The notes under the pieces were generated by a model. That model ran no database searches and was not told the origin of the DNA. It saw nothing but the letters and a program-made list of their open reading frames with translations. The translations under genes and the position numbers were made by a program. Of a DNA stretch of 64,000 nucleotides, positions 1 to 8,890 are shown piece by piece. Each line of letters starts with the position of its first letter. Position 1 is the first letter of the stretch. Location of the stretch: the NCBI RefSeq assembly GCF_003719335.1, contig NZ_RIAS01000015.1:107363-171362 (forward strand). Direction: 5' to 3'. The stretch is from Paenibacillus amylolyticus (lineage in GTDB: Bacteria; Bacillota; Bacilli; Paenibacillales; Paenibacillaceae).

Positions 1-35
1 TGTAATCCCACTTGAATATAAAAATCTTGTTCTTT

Positions 36-80
36 AAACCTGCGTGAGCTATGGAGCTTGTGCAGGTTTTTTGCTGTTTT
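36..80 (+). terminator. Intrinsic terminator of an upstream gene outside the window
   Basis: The 12-bp arms CCTGCGTGAGCT and AGCTTGTGCAGG pair completely, counting G-U pairs, around an ATGG loop and are followed by a T-rich tract. It should end transcription entering from the left edge. Confidence 0.85.
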
Positions 81-240
81 TTTGCGCATAATGGAGGGGG
101 TTAAGTAGGAGTGACATAAAATCATGAATAAAAAAAATTCAAAAGGACCAAGCTATTCTATTGCTCTGCATATTGTATATGAACAAAGTCATAGGCAAGA
201 AAAACCTTGTGTATCAACGGATTGAGCATATATTCCTGAT

Positions 241-254
241 TAAAAGCGATTACA
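241..254. promoter_or_regulatory. Candidate CcpA cre site upstream of mtlA
   Basis: TAAAAGCGATTACA matches the cre consensus TGWAANCGNTNWCA except at position 2. It lies about 150 bp before mtlA, a gene under carbon catabolite control in Bacillus. The rest of the 81-399 region holds no gene I can support; a weak inverted repeat (TTGTCAT...ATGACGAA, 264-286) could be an MtlR site, but it is a poor match. Confidence 0.5.
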
Positions 255-399
255 TAATCCAATCTTGTCATCATTGTTCATGACGAAAGTACGCTTTCAT
301 TTGATTGAAGAGGAAGGGTTTCTCGCTTAGGATTACAGCAGGGGATCGATGATACCCCTTTCATACGAAATAATGACTTGATTCAAGGAGGATAAACCA

Positions 400-1863
400 A
401 TGAGTAATTTGGATCAAACATCCAATTCCAAAGGTGGGTTACGTGTTGGTGTGCAACGCTTCGGACGATTCCTGAGCGGTATGGTCATGCCTAATATGGG
501 GGCATTTATTGCTTGGGGATTAATTACAGCGATGTTTATCAAAACAGGATGGTTTCCGAATGCGACAATAGAGCAGCTTGTAGGTCCGATGATTACTTAT
601 TTGCTGCCGCTGCTGATCGGTTATACCGGGGGTACGATGGTGCATGGCACACGTGGGGGTGTCGTCGGGGCGATTATGACCATCGGTGTCATTGTCGGAA
701 CGGATATTCCAATGTTCCTCGGAGCCATGATTGCGGGGCCTTTCGGTGCTTGGGTGATCAAGAAGTTTGATAAATCCATTGAGGGCAAGATCAGAGCCGG
801 TTTTGAGATGCTGGTCAACAATTTCTCGGCAGGAATCATCGGTGGTATTTTGGGCATCTTTGCTTTGCTAGGTATCGGGCCGGCAGTTGAGGCCATCAGC
901 AAAGTGTTGTCTGCCGGCGTACAGGGTTTGATGAACCTGGGATTGCTGCCACTCGTCAATCTGATTATTGAACCGGGTAAAGTACTGTTCCTGAACAATG
1001 CCATTAACCACGGGATTTTAACACCAATCGCAACAGATCAGGCAAGAGAACTAGGCAAATCCGTTCTTTACATGCTTGAGTCTAACCCGGGACCGGGACT
1101 GGGTATTTTGCTCGCTTACTGTTTCTTCGGACGTGGAGTAGCAAAATCTTCTGCACCTGGTGCGGTGGTCATTCATTTCTTCGGCGGGATTCATGAGATT
1201 TACTTCCCGTACATCCTGATGAGACCGATTCTGATTCTGGCAGCCATTGCAGGCGGTGTAGCGGGTACGTTAACGTTCATGCTAACTGGCGCAGGACTGG
1301 TTTCGGCACCATCACCAGGCAGTATCATTGCCTATTTCCTGTTGACACCTAAAGGCGGATATATCCCGATGCTTGCAGGGGTTATTGTGGCAGCGGTGGT
1401 CTCCTTCCTAATTGCCTCTCTACTACTCAAAACCGGTAAACAGAAGGAAGAAGATCTGGAAGCGGCCTCCAGCCGAATGAAAGATATGAAGAGCCAAGGC
1501 AATACAGCAAATGCAGCCATCACAGCGGATAACCAGGAAGCGAACAGAGCGGCAGATATCGCAAGTTCCGTTGCATCCAAGGCAAAAGCAGATGTGAAAA
1601 AGATTGTTTTCTCCTGCGATGCAGGTATGGGTTCCAGTGCAATGGGTGCTTCGATTCTGCGCAAAAAAATGAAAGCCGAAGGAATTGACGTTGCTGTAAC
1701 TAACACGGCGATTAGTGAAATTCCGCAAGACGCAGACGTTGTGATTACGCAAAAAACACTAACGGATCGTGCACGTTCAGTAGCACCTAATGCAGAGCAT
1801 ATATCCATTGACAACTTCCTAAAAAGCCCGGAATACGACGCACTTGTTGAACGTTTGAAGTAA
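400..1863 (+). CDS. mtlA: Mannitol-specific PTS enzyme IICB
   Basis: Membrane permease of the phosphotransferase system that imports mannitol and delivers it as mannitol-1-phosphate. The hydrophobic IIC domain fills about residues 20-350. A polar Ala/Gln-rich linker (about 350-400) leads to the IIB domain, whose phosphorylated cysteine is Cys406 in the FSCDAGMGSS motif. No IIA domain is fused; it is encoded separately by mtlF downstream. The start has a clear AAGGAGG ribosome binding site. First gene of mtlA-mtlR-mtlF-mtlD, the Bacillus/Geobacillus arrangement. Length (487 residues) is normal for a IICB protein. Confidence 0.96.
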   Translation: MSNLDQTSNSKGGLRVGVQRFGRFLSGMVMPNMGAFIAWGLITAMFIKTGWFPNATIEQLVGPMITYLLPLLIGYTGGTMVHGTRGGVVGAIMTIGVIVGTDIPMFLGAMIAGPFGAWVIKKFDKSIEGKIRAGFEMLVNNFSAGIIGGILGIFALLGIGPAVEAISKVLSAGVQGLMNLGLLPLVNLIIEPGKVLFLNNAINHGILTPIATDQARELGKSVLYMLESNPGPGLGILLAYCFFGRGVAKSSAPGAVVIHFFGGIHEIYFPYILMRPILILAAIAGGVAGTLTFMLTGAGLVSAPSPGSIIAYFLLTPKGGYIPMLAGVIVAAVVSFLIASLLLKTGKQKEEDLEAASSRMKDMKSQGNTANAAITADNQEANRAADIASSVASKAKADVKKIVFSCDAGMGSSAMGASILRKKMKAEGIDVAVTNTAISEIPQDADVVITQKTLTDRARSVAPNAEHISIDNFLKSPEYDALVERLK

Positions 1864-1929
1864 ACGGGGGCAGACTGCGAACCATCTTCAAACAAGGGCA
1901 GCCGTTTTCCCAGAGCCGGAGGCTGAGAT

Positions 1930-4038
1930 ATGAGTATTACGAAAAGACAACGTGAAATCGTGGAATTCCTGTTGGAGCATCCCCATGAAGTCACGGCGGG
2001 TGAAATTGCCGTTGAAGTAAAAGTGAGTACACGTACCGTGCATCGTGAGCTGCTGATGATCGAGCAGTGGCTTGAACCACTCGGTATGCGCCTCGAAAAA
2101 AAGTCGGGAACCGGAATACGCATTGATTCCGGTTCAGATGACCTCAGTGCATTACGCCAGAAACTGGAGGGTAATGAATATGTAGAGTTTACGCCTGAAG
2201 AGCGTAAGCTCTTCATGCTTTGCATCCTGCTGGATGAAGCTGAGCCGGTCAAACTGATCGCTCTCGCTTCGGATCTGAAAGTGACCGTTTCGACGGTCAC
2301 CAACGATCTGGATGATCTGGAATCACGCATTCGGCAGGCGGGTCTGAAGCTTGTTCGAAGGCGAGGCTATGGCGTGAAAATTACCGGAAGTGAAGCGATT
2401 CATCGCAGAGCCATTGCAGCGCTTGCTTTGGAAGTACTGGATGAGTCGGATCTCTTTGGCAGACAGCCTGAGCAAGGGGGCTCCATCGTTAATCAAAAGT
2501 TGCTCAGTATGATCGGTCATAGCGACGTACTTACCATTGAAAATGCATTATGGCAACCGGATATCGAATGGCTTGAAAAAATACCTGAACGGCAGTACAT
2601 GAAACTGCTCATTCAGTTATCAGCAGCTGTGGTTCGGATACGTAAAGGTTTTAATATAGAACGTTCTTCCTCAGGGATAAGAACGATTGCAGGCACTGGA
2701 ACCGTGGCGGAGCAACATGAAGAGAGAGTGCCAGTTTTCATGGCTTCGCGCCTTTGCAGTGTTCTATCCTCACAGCTTGGAGTCGGCTTCCCGGATGAAG
2801 AGCAAGCTTATTTTCACCAATTGCTTACGGAGACAGAGCAACAGATTCATTCTTCACGCCTGCTCCCGATCGATGATCTGATTCTGATGGACAGAGTGCA
2901 TTCGCTTACGGACCAGATGCAGGAAAGAACAGGTTATGACTTTCATGAAGACCGCTTGCTGCGCGAAGGATTAATTGGACATATGGTGCCGGTTATGGAG
3001 CGACTTGAGGGGCATCAGATGATACGTAATCCACTGCTACAGCAGATTCGCAAGGATTATGACACCCTTTTCGAACAAGTTAAAAGGTCTGTGTTACAGG
3101 CATGGCCCGGGGCAGAAGTTCCGGATGAGGAGATCGGTTTTCTTGTCATGCACTTTGGTGCATCCATTGAACGGTTGCGGGCGTTAAAGCAAGATATTCG
3201 AGCCATCGTTGTATGTAACAGTGGCATTGGCTCCTCGCGCATGCTATCCAGTCGTTTATCCAAGGAGTTTCCAGAGATTCAGATTATAGACAGCGTCTCT
3301 TGGTACGAAGCCGCGCGAATGCCAACCGAAGAATATGATCTGGTGTTGTCTACGGTCGATTTGCCAATGGAGGAAGATCAGTATTACAAGGTCAGTCCGC
3401 TATTGACAGCGGAGGAAAGTGAAAGTCTACGGCATTTTATCAAAACCACAACGTTAAAGCGGCAGCATCGCAAATCCCGTGACCTGGGCAATGAGACAAC
3501 CACTCGTAAAATCTCCGATCCGGACGGAATGGAAGCAACATTGCTTGAAATTGTACGGATTATCGGTAAGTTTCAGGTACATGCGATGGATAACACTCAT
3601 CTTGATTTTGCTCAAAGTGTGCTTGAGATGTGTAAGGTTGCACATCGCTCAGGCATATTGAAAGACCCGGGCGAGGTTGCCAAGTTACTTGAGGTTCGTG
3701 AATCGATGGGGAGTCAAAAGATTCCGGGGACTCAGCTCGCTCTTTTCCATACACGGAGCGAGAGTATCTACAAGCCGTCCATCAGTCTTTTTCAACTTGA
3801 GGAACCTCTGCTTCGAACAGTGGAGGATCCGGAAGGTGTCAGTCATGTATTGCTGATGCTGGGGCCAAAGGAGTTGTCCAAGGAAAGTCTGGAGGTACTC
3901 AGCGAGATTAGTGCACTGCTTCTGCAAGAAGAGATGATTACACTGCTGGGCAAAGGAAACAGGGATGAAATCATCCATTACCTGTCCCGTGAATTGGTTG
4001 GATTCTATCGTAGTAAAAATGAAATCGGAGGTATATAA
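1930..4038 (+). CDS. mtlR: Mannitol operon activator with PTS regulation domains
   Basis: BglG/MtlR-type transcriptional activator of 702 residues (B. subtilis MtlR is about 694). Order seen: an N-terminal winged-helix domain (about 5-60, with VSTRTVHREL as recognition region), a second HTH (about 85-150), two PRD domains (about 190-405, including the conserved MHFGASIERL stretch), a IIB-like domain (VVCNSGIGSSRM, about 425-500) and a C-terminal IIA-like domain with histidine in LALFHTRSES. In the family, phosphorylation of these domains by HPr and EIIA/EIIB sets activity according to mannitol supply. It stands between mtlA and mtlF and ends 1 nt before mtlF, so the operon is probably self-activating. 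Confidence 0.95.
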   Translation: MSITKRQREIVEFLLEHPHEVTAGEIAVEVKVSTRTVHRELLMIEQWLEPLGMRLEKKSGTGIRIDSGSDDLSALRQKLEGNEYVEFTPEERKLFMLCILLDEAEPVKLIALASDLKVTVSTVTNDLDDLESRIRQAGLKLVRRRGYGVKITGSEAIHRRAIAALALEVLDESDLFGRQPEQGGSIVNQKLLSMIGHSDVLTIENALWQPDIEWLEKIPERQYMKLLIQLSAAVVRIRKGFNIERSSSGIRTIAGTGTVAEQHEERVPVFMASRLCSVLSSQLGVGFPDEEQAYFHQLLTETEQQIHSSRLLPIDDLILMDRVHSLTDQMQERTGYDFHEDRLLREGLIGHMVPVMERLEGHQMIRNPLLQQIRKDYDTLFEQVKRSVLQAWPGAEVPDEEIGFLVMHFGASIERLRALKQDIRAIVVCNSGIGSSRMLSSRLSKEFPEIQIIDSVSWYEAARMPTEEYDLVLSTVDLPMEEDQYYKVSPLLTAEESESLRHFIKTTTLKRQHRKSRDLGNETTTRKISDPDGMEATLLEIVRIIGKFQVHAMDNTHLDFAQSVLEMCKVAHRSGILKDPGEVAKLLEVRESMGSQKIPGTQLALFHTRSESIYKPSISLFQLEEPLLRTVEDPEGVSHVLLMLGPKELSKESLEVLSEISALLLQEEMITLLGKGNRDEIIHYLSRELVGFYRSKNEIGGI

Positions 4039-4039
4039 C

Positions 4040-4474
4040 ATGAGTATGTTAACACAAGACAAAGTCATCATGAACGCTACGGCTCAGGATAAATATGAAG
4101 CGATTCGTATGGCAGGACAGATTTTGAAGGATGCAGGCCATATCACTGCGGATTACATTGACAAAATGATTGAACGTGAAGAGATTGTATCCACTTACGT
4201 CGGCAATGGGCTGGCTATTCCGCATGGTACAAAAGAGTCCAAAGCGTTCATTCTCTCCACCGGAATCTCGGTGATTCAGTTCCCGCAGGGGGTCGATTTT
4301 GGAGAGGAAAAAGCTTATATGGTCATTGGCATCGCGGCACAGGGCGGCGAACATATGGAGATTTTAACGAGCATTGCGGTGATCTGTGCCGAGGAAGAAA
4401 ATATGGAAGCACTGCGCTATGCGAAAACCGCTGAGGAAGTAATCACCATTCTAGAAAGTGAAATGGAGCTATGA
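4040..4474 (+). CDS. mtlF: Mannitol-specific PTS enzyme IIA
   Basis: Cytoplasmic phosphocarrier that passes phosphate from HPr to the IIB domain of MtlA. The ATG at 4040 is chosen because CGGAGG lies 9 nt upstream; a longer in-frame extension into mtlR has no such signal. The 144-residue product is family-sized and carries the phosphorylated histidine at His62 (GLAIPHGT). It starts 1 nt after the mtlR stop, and its own stop overlaps the mtlD start (ATGA), so the three genes should be translationally coupled. Confidence 0.95.
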   Translation: MSMLTQDKVIMNATAQDKYEAIRMAGQILKDAGHITADYIDKMIEREEIVSTYVGNGLAIPHGTKESKAFILSTGISVIQFPQGVDFGEEKAYMVIGIAAQGGEHMEILTSIAVICAEEENMEALRYAKTAEEVITILESEMEL

Positions 4475-5616
4475 AGGCCCTCCACTTTGGCGCAGGTAAC
4501 ATCGGACGCGGATTTATTGGCTTGATTCTGTCCCGTGCCGGATATGAAGTGACGTTCTCGGATGTAAATCAGGAATTGGTGAATGCTCTTCGGGAGCGTG
4601 GGGAGTACACCGTCGAACTTGCCAATGAAAGCAAAGATCAAGAGACCGTAACCGGAGTAACAGCGATTGATGGGCGAGAGTTGCAGACGGTTGCTAAGGC
4701 CGTGGCGGATGCTGATCTGGTTACAACCGCAGTTGGTGTAGGCGTGCTAAAGCATATTGCACCCGGAATCGCAGAAGGTCTGGAGCAGAGAAGACGTGCA
4801 GGTTCTGTGCAAAAGCCGCTTCATATTATCGCTTGTGAAAATGCAATCGGCGGAAGCGCGCAGCTGAAAGAGCATGTATATGCTCTGCTGGACGAGAAGG
4901 CTCGTGCATTTGCTGATGAATATGTTTACTTTCCGAATTCAGCCGTAGACCGAATTGTACCCATCCAGAATCATGAAGACCTGTTGCATGTTCAGGTAGA
5001 GCCTTTTTACGAGTGGGTTATAGATCGCTCGCAGATGGCACCTGCTTTCCAACCAATGGATGGTGTCGTTTATGTGGATGATCTGGAACCGTACATTGAG
5101 CGGAAGCTGTTTACCGTCAATACGGGACACTGCGTAGCCGCATACATCGGCTATGTGCACGGATATGATACCATTCAGAAGGCCATTGCCGATGAAAAGG
5201 TGAAATCCGTTGTATACGGGGCATTGCAGGAAACGGGTCAGGTGCTGGTAAAACGCTTTGGCTTCAACCCGGAAGAGCATGAGCAGTATATTGTAAAAAT
5301 TCTGGGGCGGTTTGTTAATCCTTATCTGACCGACGAGGTAACCCGTGTGGGGCGCTCGCCCCTGCGCAAGCTCTCCCCGAATGATCGTCTCGTTCGCCCG
5401 GCGCTTCTGGCGCGTGAAGACGACATGCCGGTGACACATCTCGCCATGGGCATGGCGGCGGCCTGCAAGTTTGATGTGCCTGATGATCCTGAAGCGGTCG
5501 AGCTGCAAAGCATGATCCGTGAAAAAGGCGTCGCAGCTGCACTATCACACTATACTGGTATGGATGAGAACCATCCGGTACTGGTGGAAGCAGTCAAGCA
5601 GTACAATCAGATGTAA
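4471..5616 (+). CDS. mtlD: Mannitol-1-phosphate 5-dehydrogenase
   Basis: Oxidises the mannitol-1-phosphate made by the PTS to fructose-6-phosphate with NAD+. The N-terminal Rossmann motif FGAGNIGRGFIG is intact, and the polyol dehydrogenase C-terminal domain is complete (381 residues, usual length). The start overlaps the mtlF stop by 4 nt. Last gene of the mannitol operon; a terminator follows at 5781. Confidence 0.95.
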   Translation: MKALHFGAGNIGRGFIGLILSRAGYEVTFSDVNQELVNALRERGEYTVELANESKDQETVTGVTAIDGRELQTVAKAVADADLVTTAVGVGVLKHIAPGIAEGLEQRRRAGSVQKPLHIIACENAIGGSAQLKEHVYALLDEKARAFADEYVYFPNSAVDRIVPIQNHEDLLHVQVEPFYEWVIDRSQMAPAFQPMDGVVYVDDLEPYIERKLFTVNTGHCVAAYIGYVHGYDTIQKAIADEKVKSVVYGALQETGQVLVKRFGFNPEEHEQYIVKILGRFVNPYLTDEVTRVGRSPLRKLSPNDRLVRPALLAREDDMPVTHLAMGMAAACKFDVPDDPEAVELQSMIREKGVAAALSHYTGMDENHPVLVEAVKQYNQM

Positions 5617-5780
5617 TCGGTTTGTATAACAGTAATCGAAGTCTGGCAAAGTGTATTGAAAGCTCAGCGTGGATCCACTAAGGCTGGGACGTTAGTAAGT
5701 TTATCTATCTGTTTATACAGAAATATAGATGAAAATATAGATGCCAAATCGTAATAACGAACTTAAGTCCGAATATAAAG

Positions 5781-5840
5781 AAACCATCCCTTCAAATTCA
5801 TGATGCAGTTCCATTTGAGAGGGAATGGTTTCTTTTATTT
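5781..5840 (+). terminator. Terminator of the mannitol operon
   Basis: AAACCATCCCTTCAAAT pairs with ATTTGAGAGGGAATGGTTT with small bulges, followed by CTTTTATTTTT. It lies 165 bp after mtlD. Confidence 0.8.
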
Positions 5841-5907
5841 TTCGATCCAGTTAACAATCGGCTCTTCATATCGCTTTAGCGAATAAGAGCTGGTTATAGC
5901 AAAAGAG

Positions 5908-6138
5908 TTACTCATGCTCACGTACATCATTCTTCAAACATCGTTGACAAATGCATGATTTGCCGCGTTGCTCGGCTGGAATGCGTTCAAACACACCTTC
6001 GGGGAAGGAAACATGGCCGCACCAACATTCCGAATGTGGTTTACCTTCAGCATAGGCACAAGCATTTCTTTCCCCGCAAAGTGGACATATCAGCGCATTG
6101 AGCGTTTGGCTAGGAGTGCTGTCTTGTTGATCAGACAC
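5908..6138 (-). CDS. Cysteine-rich CWC family protein
   Basis: A 76-residue protein with nine cysteines arranged as CPLCG...NACAY...ECWCG...CICQRC, the pattern of the Cys-rich CWC family, whose members are thought to bind zinc; no enzymatic role is known to me. It starts with GTG, preceded on the minus strand by a strong GGGGGGAG ribosome binding site. It lies about 180 bp downstream of the MutS2-like gene on the same strand, and I see no terminator between them, so co-transcription is possible. Confidence 0.8.
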   Translation of the reverse strand: MSDQQDSTPSQTLNALICPLCGERNACAYAEGKPHSECWCGHVSFPEGVFERIPAEQRGKSCICQRCLKNDVREHE

Positions 6139-6321
6139 TGCTTATCTCCCCCCTTTTTCATGGTTTTGCAATCCGGGCAGTGACCTTTTGTTGATTTTAG
6201 TATAACAAATACATTAGTTATGCACCCGCCTTTTATAATAATGACTTACTCCATCTGCACCGTAAGTAATTCGTATGAGTGTAACGTATACGCGGTTTGT
6301 TTTTCGTTGTAGGGCGAGCCT

Positions 6322-8376
6322 TCATTCTTCCGGTGGCAGCTCAATTTGTAATCCCTCGACATGTTTGCGTCCCATAAGTTTGCGTTTTTTACGGTTTTCT
6401 TTGCTTTCCAGCACAATGTCGAGATCATAATTGTCTGGATACAACTCATCAGCAGAAATGTGCAGACGCAGGCGTTTCTTATGAATTTTTAGTTTGCGTC
6501 CTCGAATCATGACTCCGATCTGTCCGTGGTTATCCTCTTCTTCACTTACTATGCCTGCCTGATCCAGATAGGCTGCATAGACACGGTCCCCTTTACGAAA
6601 AGCACGTATTGGTGCCGGTGCCGGATCGGAGACGGGAGACCTATCGTTTGAAGAGATAGTCTCACTTGGGACGGACTTATGTGCATCATGTTCTATAGAT
6701 CCATTGTGTTCCATAGAGACAGGCACGGTAGTGTGAAGTTCACCATCTGTTTGTGATTGCGGTTCTTCTGCAACATCTTGCATCTTGTTCTTCGTGAGAG
6801 CTTCACCCACAACAGATTTGGAACGATCGATGATATGCTCGGGCATGCCCAGCTTCAGCGCAATGGAATATGCATAACTTTCACCGGCTTCTCCGATCCG
6901 AAGTCGATACAGAGGTTGGAGAGATACGGTGTCAAACTCCATGCGTGCATTTTCAAATCCAGATGTGGCTGAGGCAAAATGTTTAATTTCCCCAAAATGT
7001 GTTGTAGCCACCACGGTTGCTCCCCGGTGATGCAATTCCTCCAGCATGGCAATGGAAAGTCCTACGCCCTCTCCAGGATCTGTGCCTGACGCCATCTCGT
7101 CAATCAGTACAAGCGTGGAAGGATTCGCCTGCTTCAGAATAGTAATCATATTCCGAATATGTGCTGAGAACGTGCTGAGTGCCTGTTCAAGACTCTGACC
7201 ATCGCCGATATCCACTGCGATCTGTTCGTATACAGCCATTTCACCTCTCTCATCCACAGGAACAAGCAGTCCAGATTGCATCATGAGAGTGAGCAGCCCC
7301 AATGTTTTGAGTGCAACGGTTTTGCCGCCTGTATTCGGGCCAGTAATGATAAGGGACGAGTATGTGTATCCGATGGAAAAATCAAGCGGGACCATGGACG
7401 GCCCCATCAAGGGATGCCTCGCTCGTTGCAGTTTAACTTTACCGTTGCTATTAACGCGTACGGATCGCCCATCTATAGCCGCTGCATATTTTGCTTTGGC
7501 GAACAGGAAGTCCAAAACACCAACGGTTTCTGTATTTAAGGCAATTTCTCGGCTGTACGATTCTGCCAGAGAAGTCAAGTCTCCGAGGATTTTCATCTCT
7601 TCCCGGGATTCCTCGGCTTGCAGTGAAGAGAGTTCCATCTGCAGTCCTGACAGCTCGGCTGGTTCGATATACACGGTTTGGCCGCTACCCGATTCGTCGA
7701 GCACGCTGCCTTTAACCTGTTTGCGGAACTCTTTTTTGATTGGCAGTACGGTTTTTCCATTACGCTGGCTCACGACCTGCTCCTGCATGATCGAACGGTG
7801 TTTGCTAACCATTGAATCCAGCTTGCGCTTCATGCGTTCCTCATTTACGTTGATTTTCTTGCGAATTCTTACGAGTTCCTTGCTCGCTTGATCCTGAATT
7901 CGACCGCTGTGGATACAGCGTTCGATCTCACTTCGTAAGGATTCCATGAGCATCATAGAGGAGGCATAACGACTTACGATGGGAGCGATGCCGGATTTAC
8001 TCTCCATATACTTCATTAGTTGTGTGCAGCTGTGCAGAAATTGCGCGAGATGACTGAAGTCGCGTTCACTGAACAGATATCCCGTGCCAAGCAGATTGAT
8101 AATGGTCTCCATTCCCTCCAGCGAAGGGATGGGTACGCTCGCTCCAAAACGGACAAGAGCTGTGGCCTCCGCAGTTTCGTCCAAGCGCATCTGAATCAGA
8201 TGGACATCAGTCATCGGTTTGAGTTCCTTGGCATAACGTTTGCCTAGATAGGAAAGGGCACAGTCTGCAATATTTTTTTGAATATGATGGAAGCCAAGAG
8301 TGGTTAGGGTTTGCTCGTTTGAACTCTTGATATTTGCTGTCATGCTAGCGTCATTATTGTTGATATTAATATTCAC
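6322..8376 (-). CDS. MutS2-like ATPase lacking the Smr nuclease domain
   Basis: A 684-residue MutS-superfamily ATPase closest in layout to MutS2. Seen: MutS2-type core and coiled-coil clamp (about 20-300), Walker A GPNTGGKT (346-353), Walker B LVLIDEMASGTDP (422-434) with Asp426/Glu427, a polar linker (about 555-605), and a KOW-like segment starting FRKGDRVYAAYLDQAG. The protein ends at GLQIELPPEE, where full-length MutS2 (about 780 residues) would begin its Smr endonuclease domain. Known for the family: MutS2 recognises collided ribosomes and can split them. Inference: this paralogue keeps the ATPase and ribosome-contact parts without the nuclease. GTG start with GAAGGAGAG 8 nt upstream. Expression is probably controlled by the leader at 8377-8753. 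Confidence 0.85.
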   Translation of the reverse strand: MNININNNDASMTANIKSSNEQTLTTLGFHHIQKNIADCALSYLGKRYAKELKPMTDVHLIQMRLDETAEATALVRFGASVPIPSLEGMETIINLLGTGYLFSERDFSHLAQFLHSCTQLMKYMESKSGIAPIVSRYASSMMLMESLRSEIERCIHSGRIQDQASKELVRIRKKINVNEERMKRKLDSMVSKHRSIMQEQVVSQRNGKTVLPIKKEFRKQVKGSVLDESGSGQTVYIEPAELSGLQMELSSLQAEESREEMKILGDLTSLAESYSREIALNTETVGVLDFLFAKAKYAAAIDGRSVRVNSNGKVKLQRARHPLMGPSMVPLDFSIGYTYSSLIITGPNTGGKTVALKTLGLLTLMMQSGLLVPVDERGEMAVYEQIAVDIGDGQSLEQALSTFSAHIRNMITILKQANPSTLVLIDEMASGTDPGEGVGLSIAMLEELHHRGATVVATTHFGEIKHFASATSGFENARMEFDTVSLQPLYRLRIGEAGESYAYSIALKLGMPEHIIDRSKSVVGEALTKNKMQDVAEEPQSQTDGELHTTVPVSMEHNGSIEHDAHKSVPSETISSNDRSPVSDPAPAPIRAFRKGDRVYAAYLDQAGIVSEEEDNHGQIGVMIRGRKLKIHKKRLRLHISADELYPDNYDLDIVLESKENRKKRKLMGRKHVEGLQIELPPEE

Positions 8377-8445
8377 GTCTAAATCTCTCCTTCATGTAAA
8401 ATGTTTTTGTGTGCCTATATTCAAAAAATATTCCTCTTGGAAAAC

Positions 8446-8486
8446 ACAAAAAGGGCGGAGAATGAACAAACGTCATTCTCCGCCCT
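8446..8486 (-). terminator. Second terminator in the MutS2-like gene leader
   Basis: On the minus strand a perfect 14-bp stem (arms 8473-8486 and 8452-8465, core GGGCGGAGAATGA) with a 7-nt loop is followed by TTTTTGTGTTTT. It lies inside the leader, 70 nt before the start codon, so the gene cannot be reached without passing it. Confidence 0.9.
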
Positions 8487-8524
8487 GAACGTATGGGAAA
8501 GCAAAGTCCGTATAAGGTCTAACC

Positions 8525-8552
8525 AAAAAATCCGCGCTGAACACAGCGCGGA
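8525..8552 (-). terminator. First terminator in the MutS2-like gene leader
   Basis: On the minus strand TCCGCGCTG-TGTT-CAGCGCGGA forms a perfect 9-bp stem followed by TTTTTT. The 5' side overlaps the sequence ATTTCCGC that can alternatively pair with GCGGAAAT at 8593-8600. Confidence 0.9.
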
Positions 8553-8700
8553 AATAGACCCGGACATAGGCAATCCCGGAGGCGATGTTTGATTTCCGCT
8601 GTTCTTAACTAAGTACAGGGTTCTGACGCATCATGAAACACACGTATGCCTTGACGGCAAAAGTGTCATGAAAAGCCAAACTCCTGAATATGAAACTTGA

Positions 8701-8724
8701 TTAGTTAAGAACGCTCACCGACAT
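8701..8724 (-). CDS. Seven-residue leader peptide MSVSVLN
   Basis: An ATG ORF of seven codons plus TAA stop. It has a strong AAGGAGAG ribosome binding site with 6-nt spacing, about 30 nt after the predicted transcription start. Codons 5-8 (Val-Leu-Asn-stop) form one arm of a perfect 12-bp inverted repeat with 8601-8612, so a ribosome stalled here would mask that arm. Size and position match leader peptides of inducible resistance genes; I do not recognise this exact peptide. Confidence 0.7.
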   Translation of the reverse strand: MSVSVLN

Positions 8725-8759
8725 CAAAATCTCTCCTTCGACCTGAGGAATATACAAGT

Positions 8760-8788
8760 AATATAAACTGGAAAACACTTCAAGTCAA
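8760..8788 (-). promoter_or_regulatory. Sigma-A promoter of the MutS2-like gene
   Basis: On the minus strand TTGACT (8788-8783), a 17-bp spacer and TATATT (8765-8760) give a near-consensus promoter. The predicted start is the A near 8753. Confidence 0.8.
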
Positions 8789-8857
8789 CAATTCTGAATA
8801 AAAGATGTGGACTTGATTATGAATGGGTTTTAAAATAACAATAGTAATTTAAACCAA

Positions 8858-8871
8858 TGTAAGCGATTTTA
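8858..8871. promoter_or_regulatory. Candidate cre site before the AraC sensor-regulator
   Basis: TGTAAGCGATTTTA differs from the CcpA cre consensus at one position. It sits immediately upstream of the ribosome binding site of the regulator gene. Confidence 0.45.
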
Positions 8872-8890
8872 TAAAAGGGAGATGCTCTTC

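Larger units (their letters stand above)
8377..8753 (-). promoter_or_regulatory. Attenuation-type leader RNA of the MutS2-like gene
   Basis: The transcript predicted from the promoter at 8760-8788 has a leader of about 375 nt containing, in order, a 7-codon ORF (8724-8701), a 12-nt segment GTTCTTAACTAA (8712-8701) at the end of that ORF, an internal hairpin (8671-8631), the exact complement TTAGTTAAGAAC (8612-8601), the segment ACAGCGGAAAT just after it, and two terminators. GCGGAAAT can pair with ATTTCCGC at the base of the first terminator, so two exclusive folds are possible: ORF segment with its complement (terminator forms), or complement region with terminator arm (terminator broken). 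That is the logic of ribosome-stalling attenuators. The GAAGGAGAGATTT initiation region of the short ORF is repeated before the main gene. Confidence 0.75.

Noticed and set aside
1332..2330. Long minus-strand open frame opposite mtlA/mtlR
   Set aside because: It is the antisense of two well-supported genes, Ser/Arg-rich and low in normal protein character, with no ribosome binding site.
7283..7891. Plus-strand open frames opposite the MutS2-like gene
   Set aside because: Shadow frames of the conserved ATPase region; no start signals and unlikely composition.
8446..8752. Leader hairpins as a T-box or known metabolite riboswitch
   Set aside because: No T-box sequence (GGTGG/AGGGTGGNACCGCG) or known aptamer core is present; the short ORF and exclusive pairings fit translation-coupled attenuation better.
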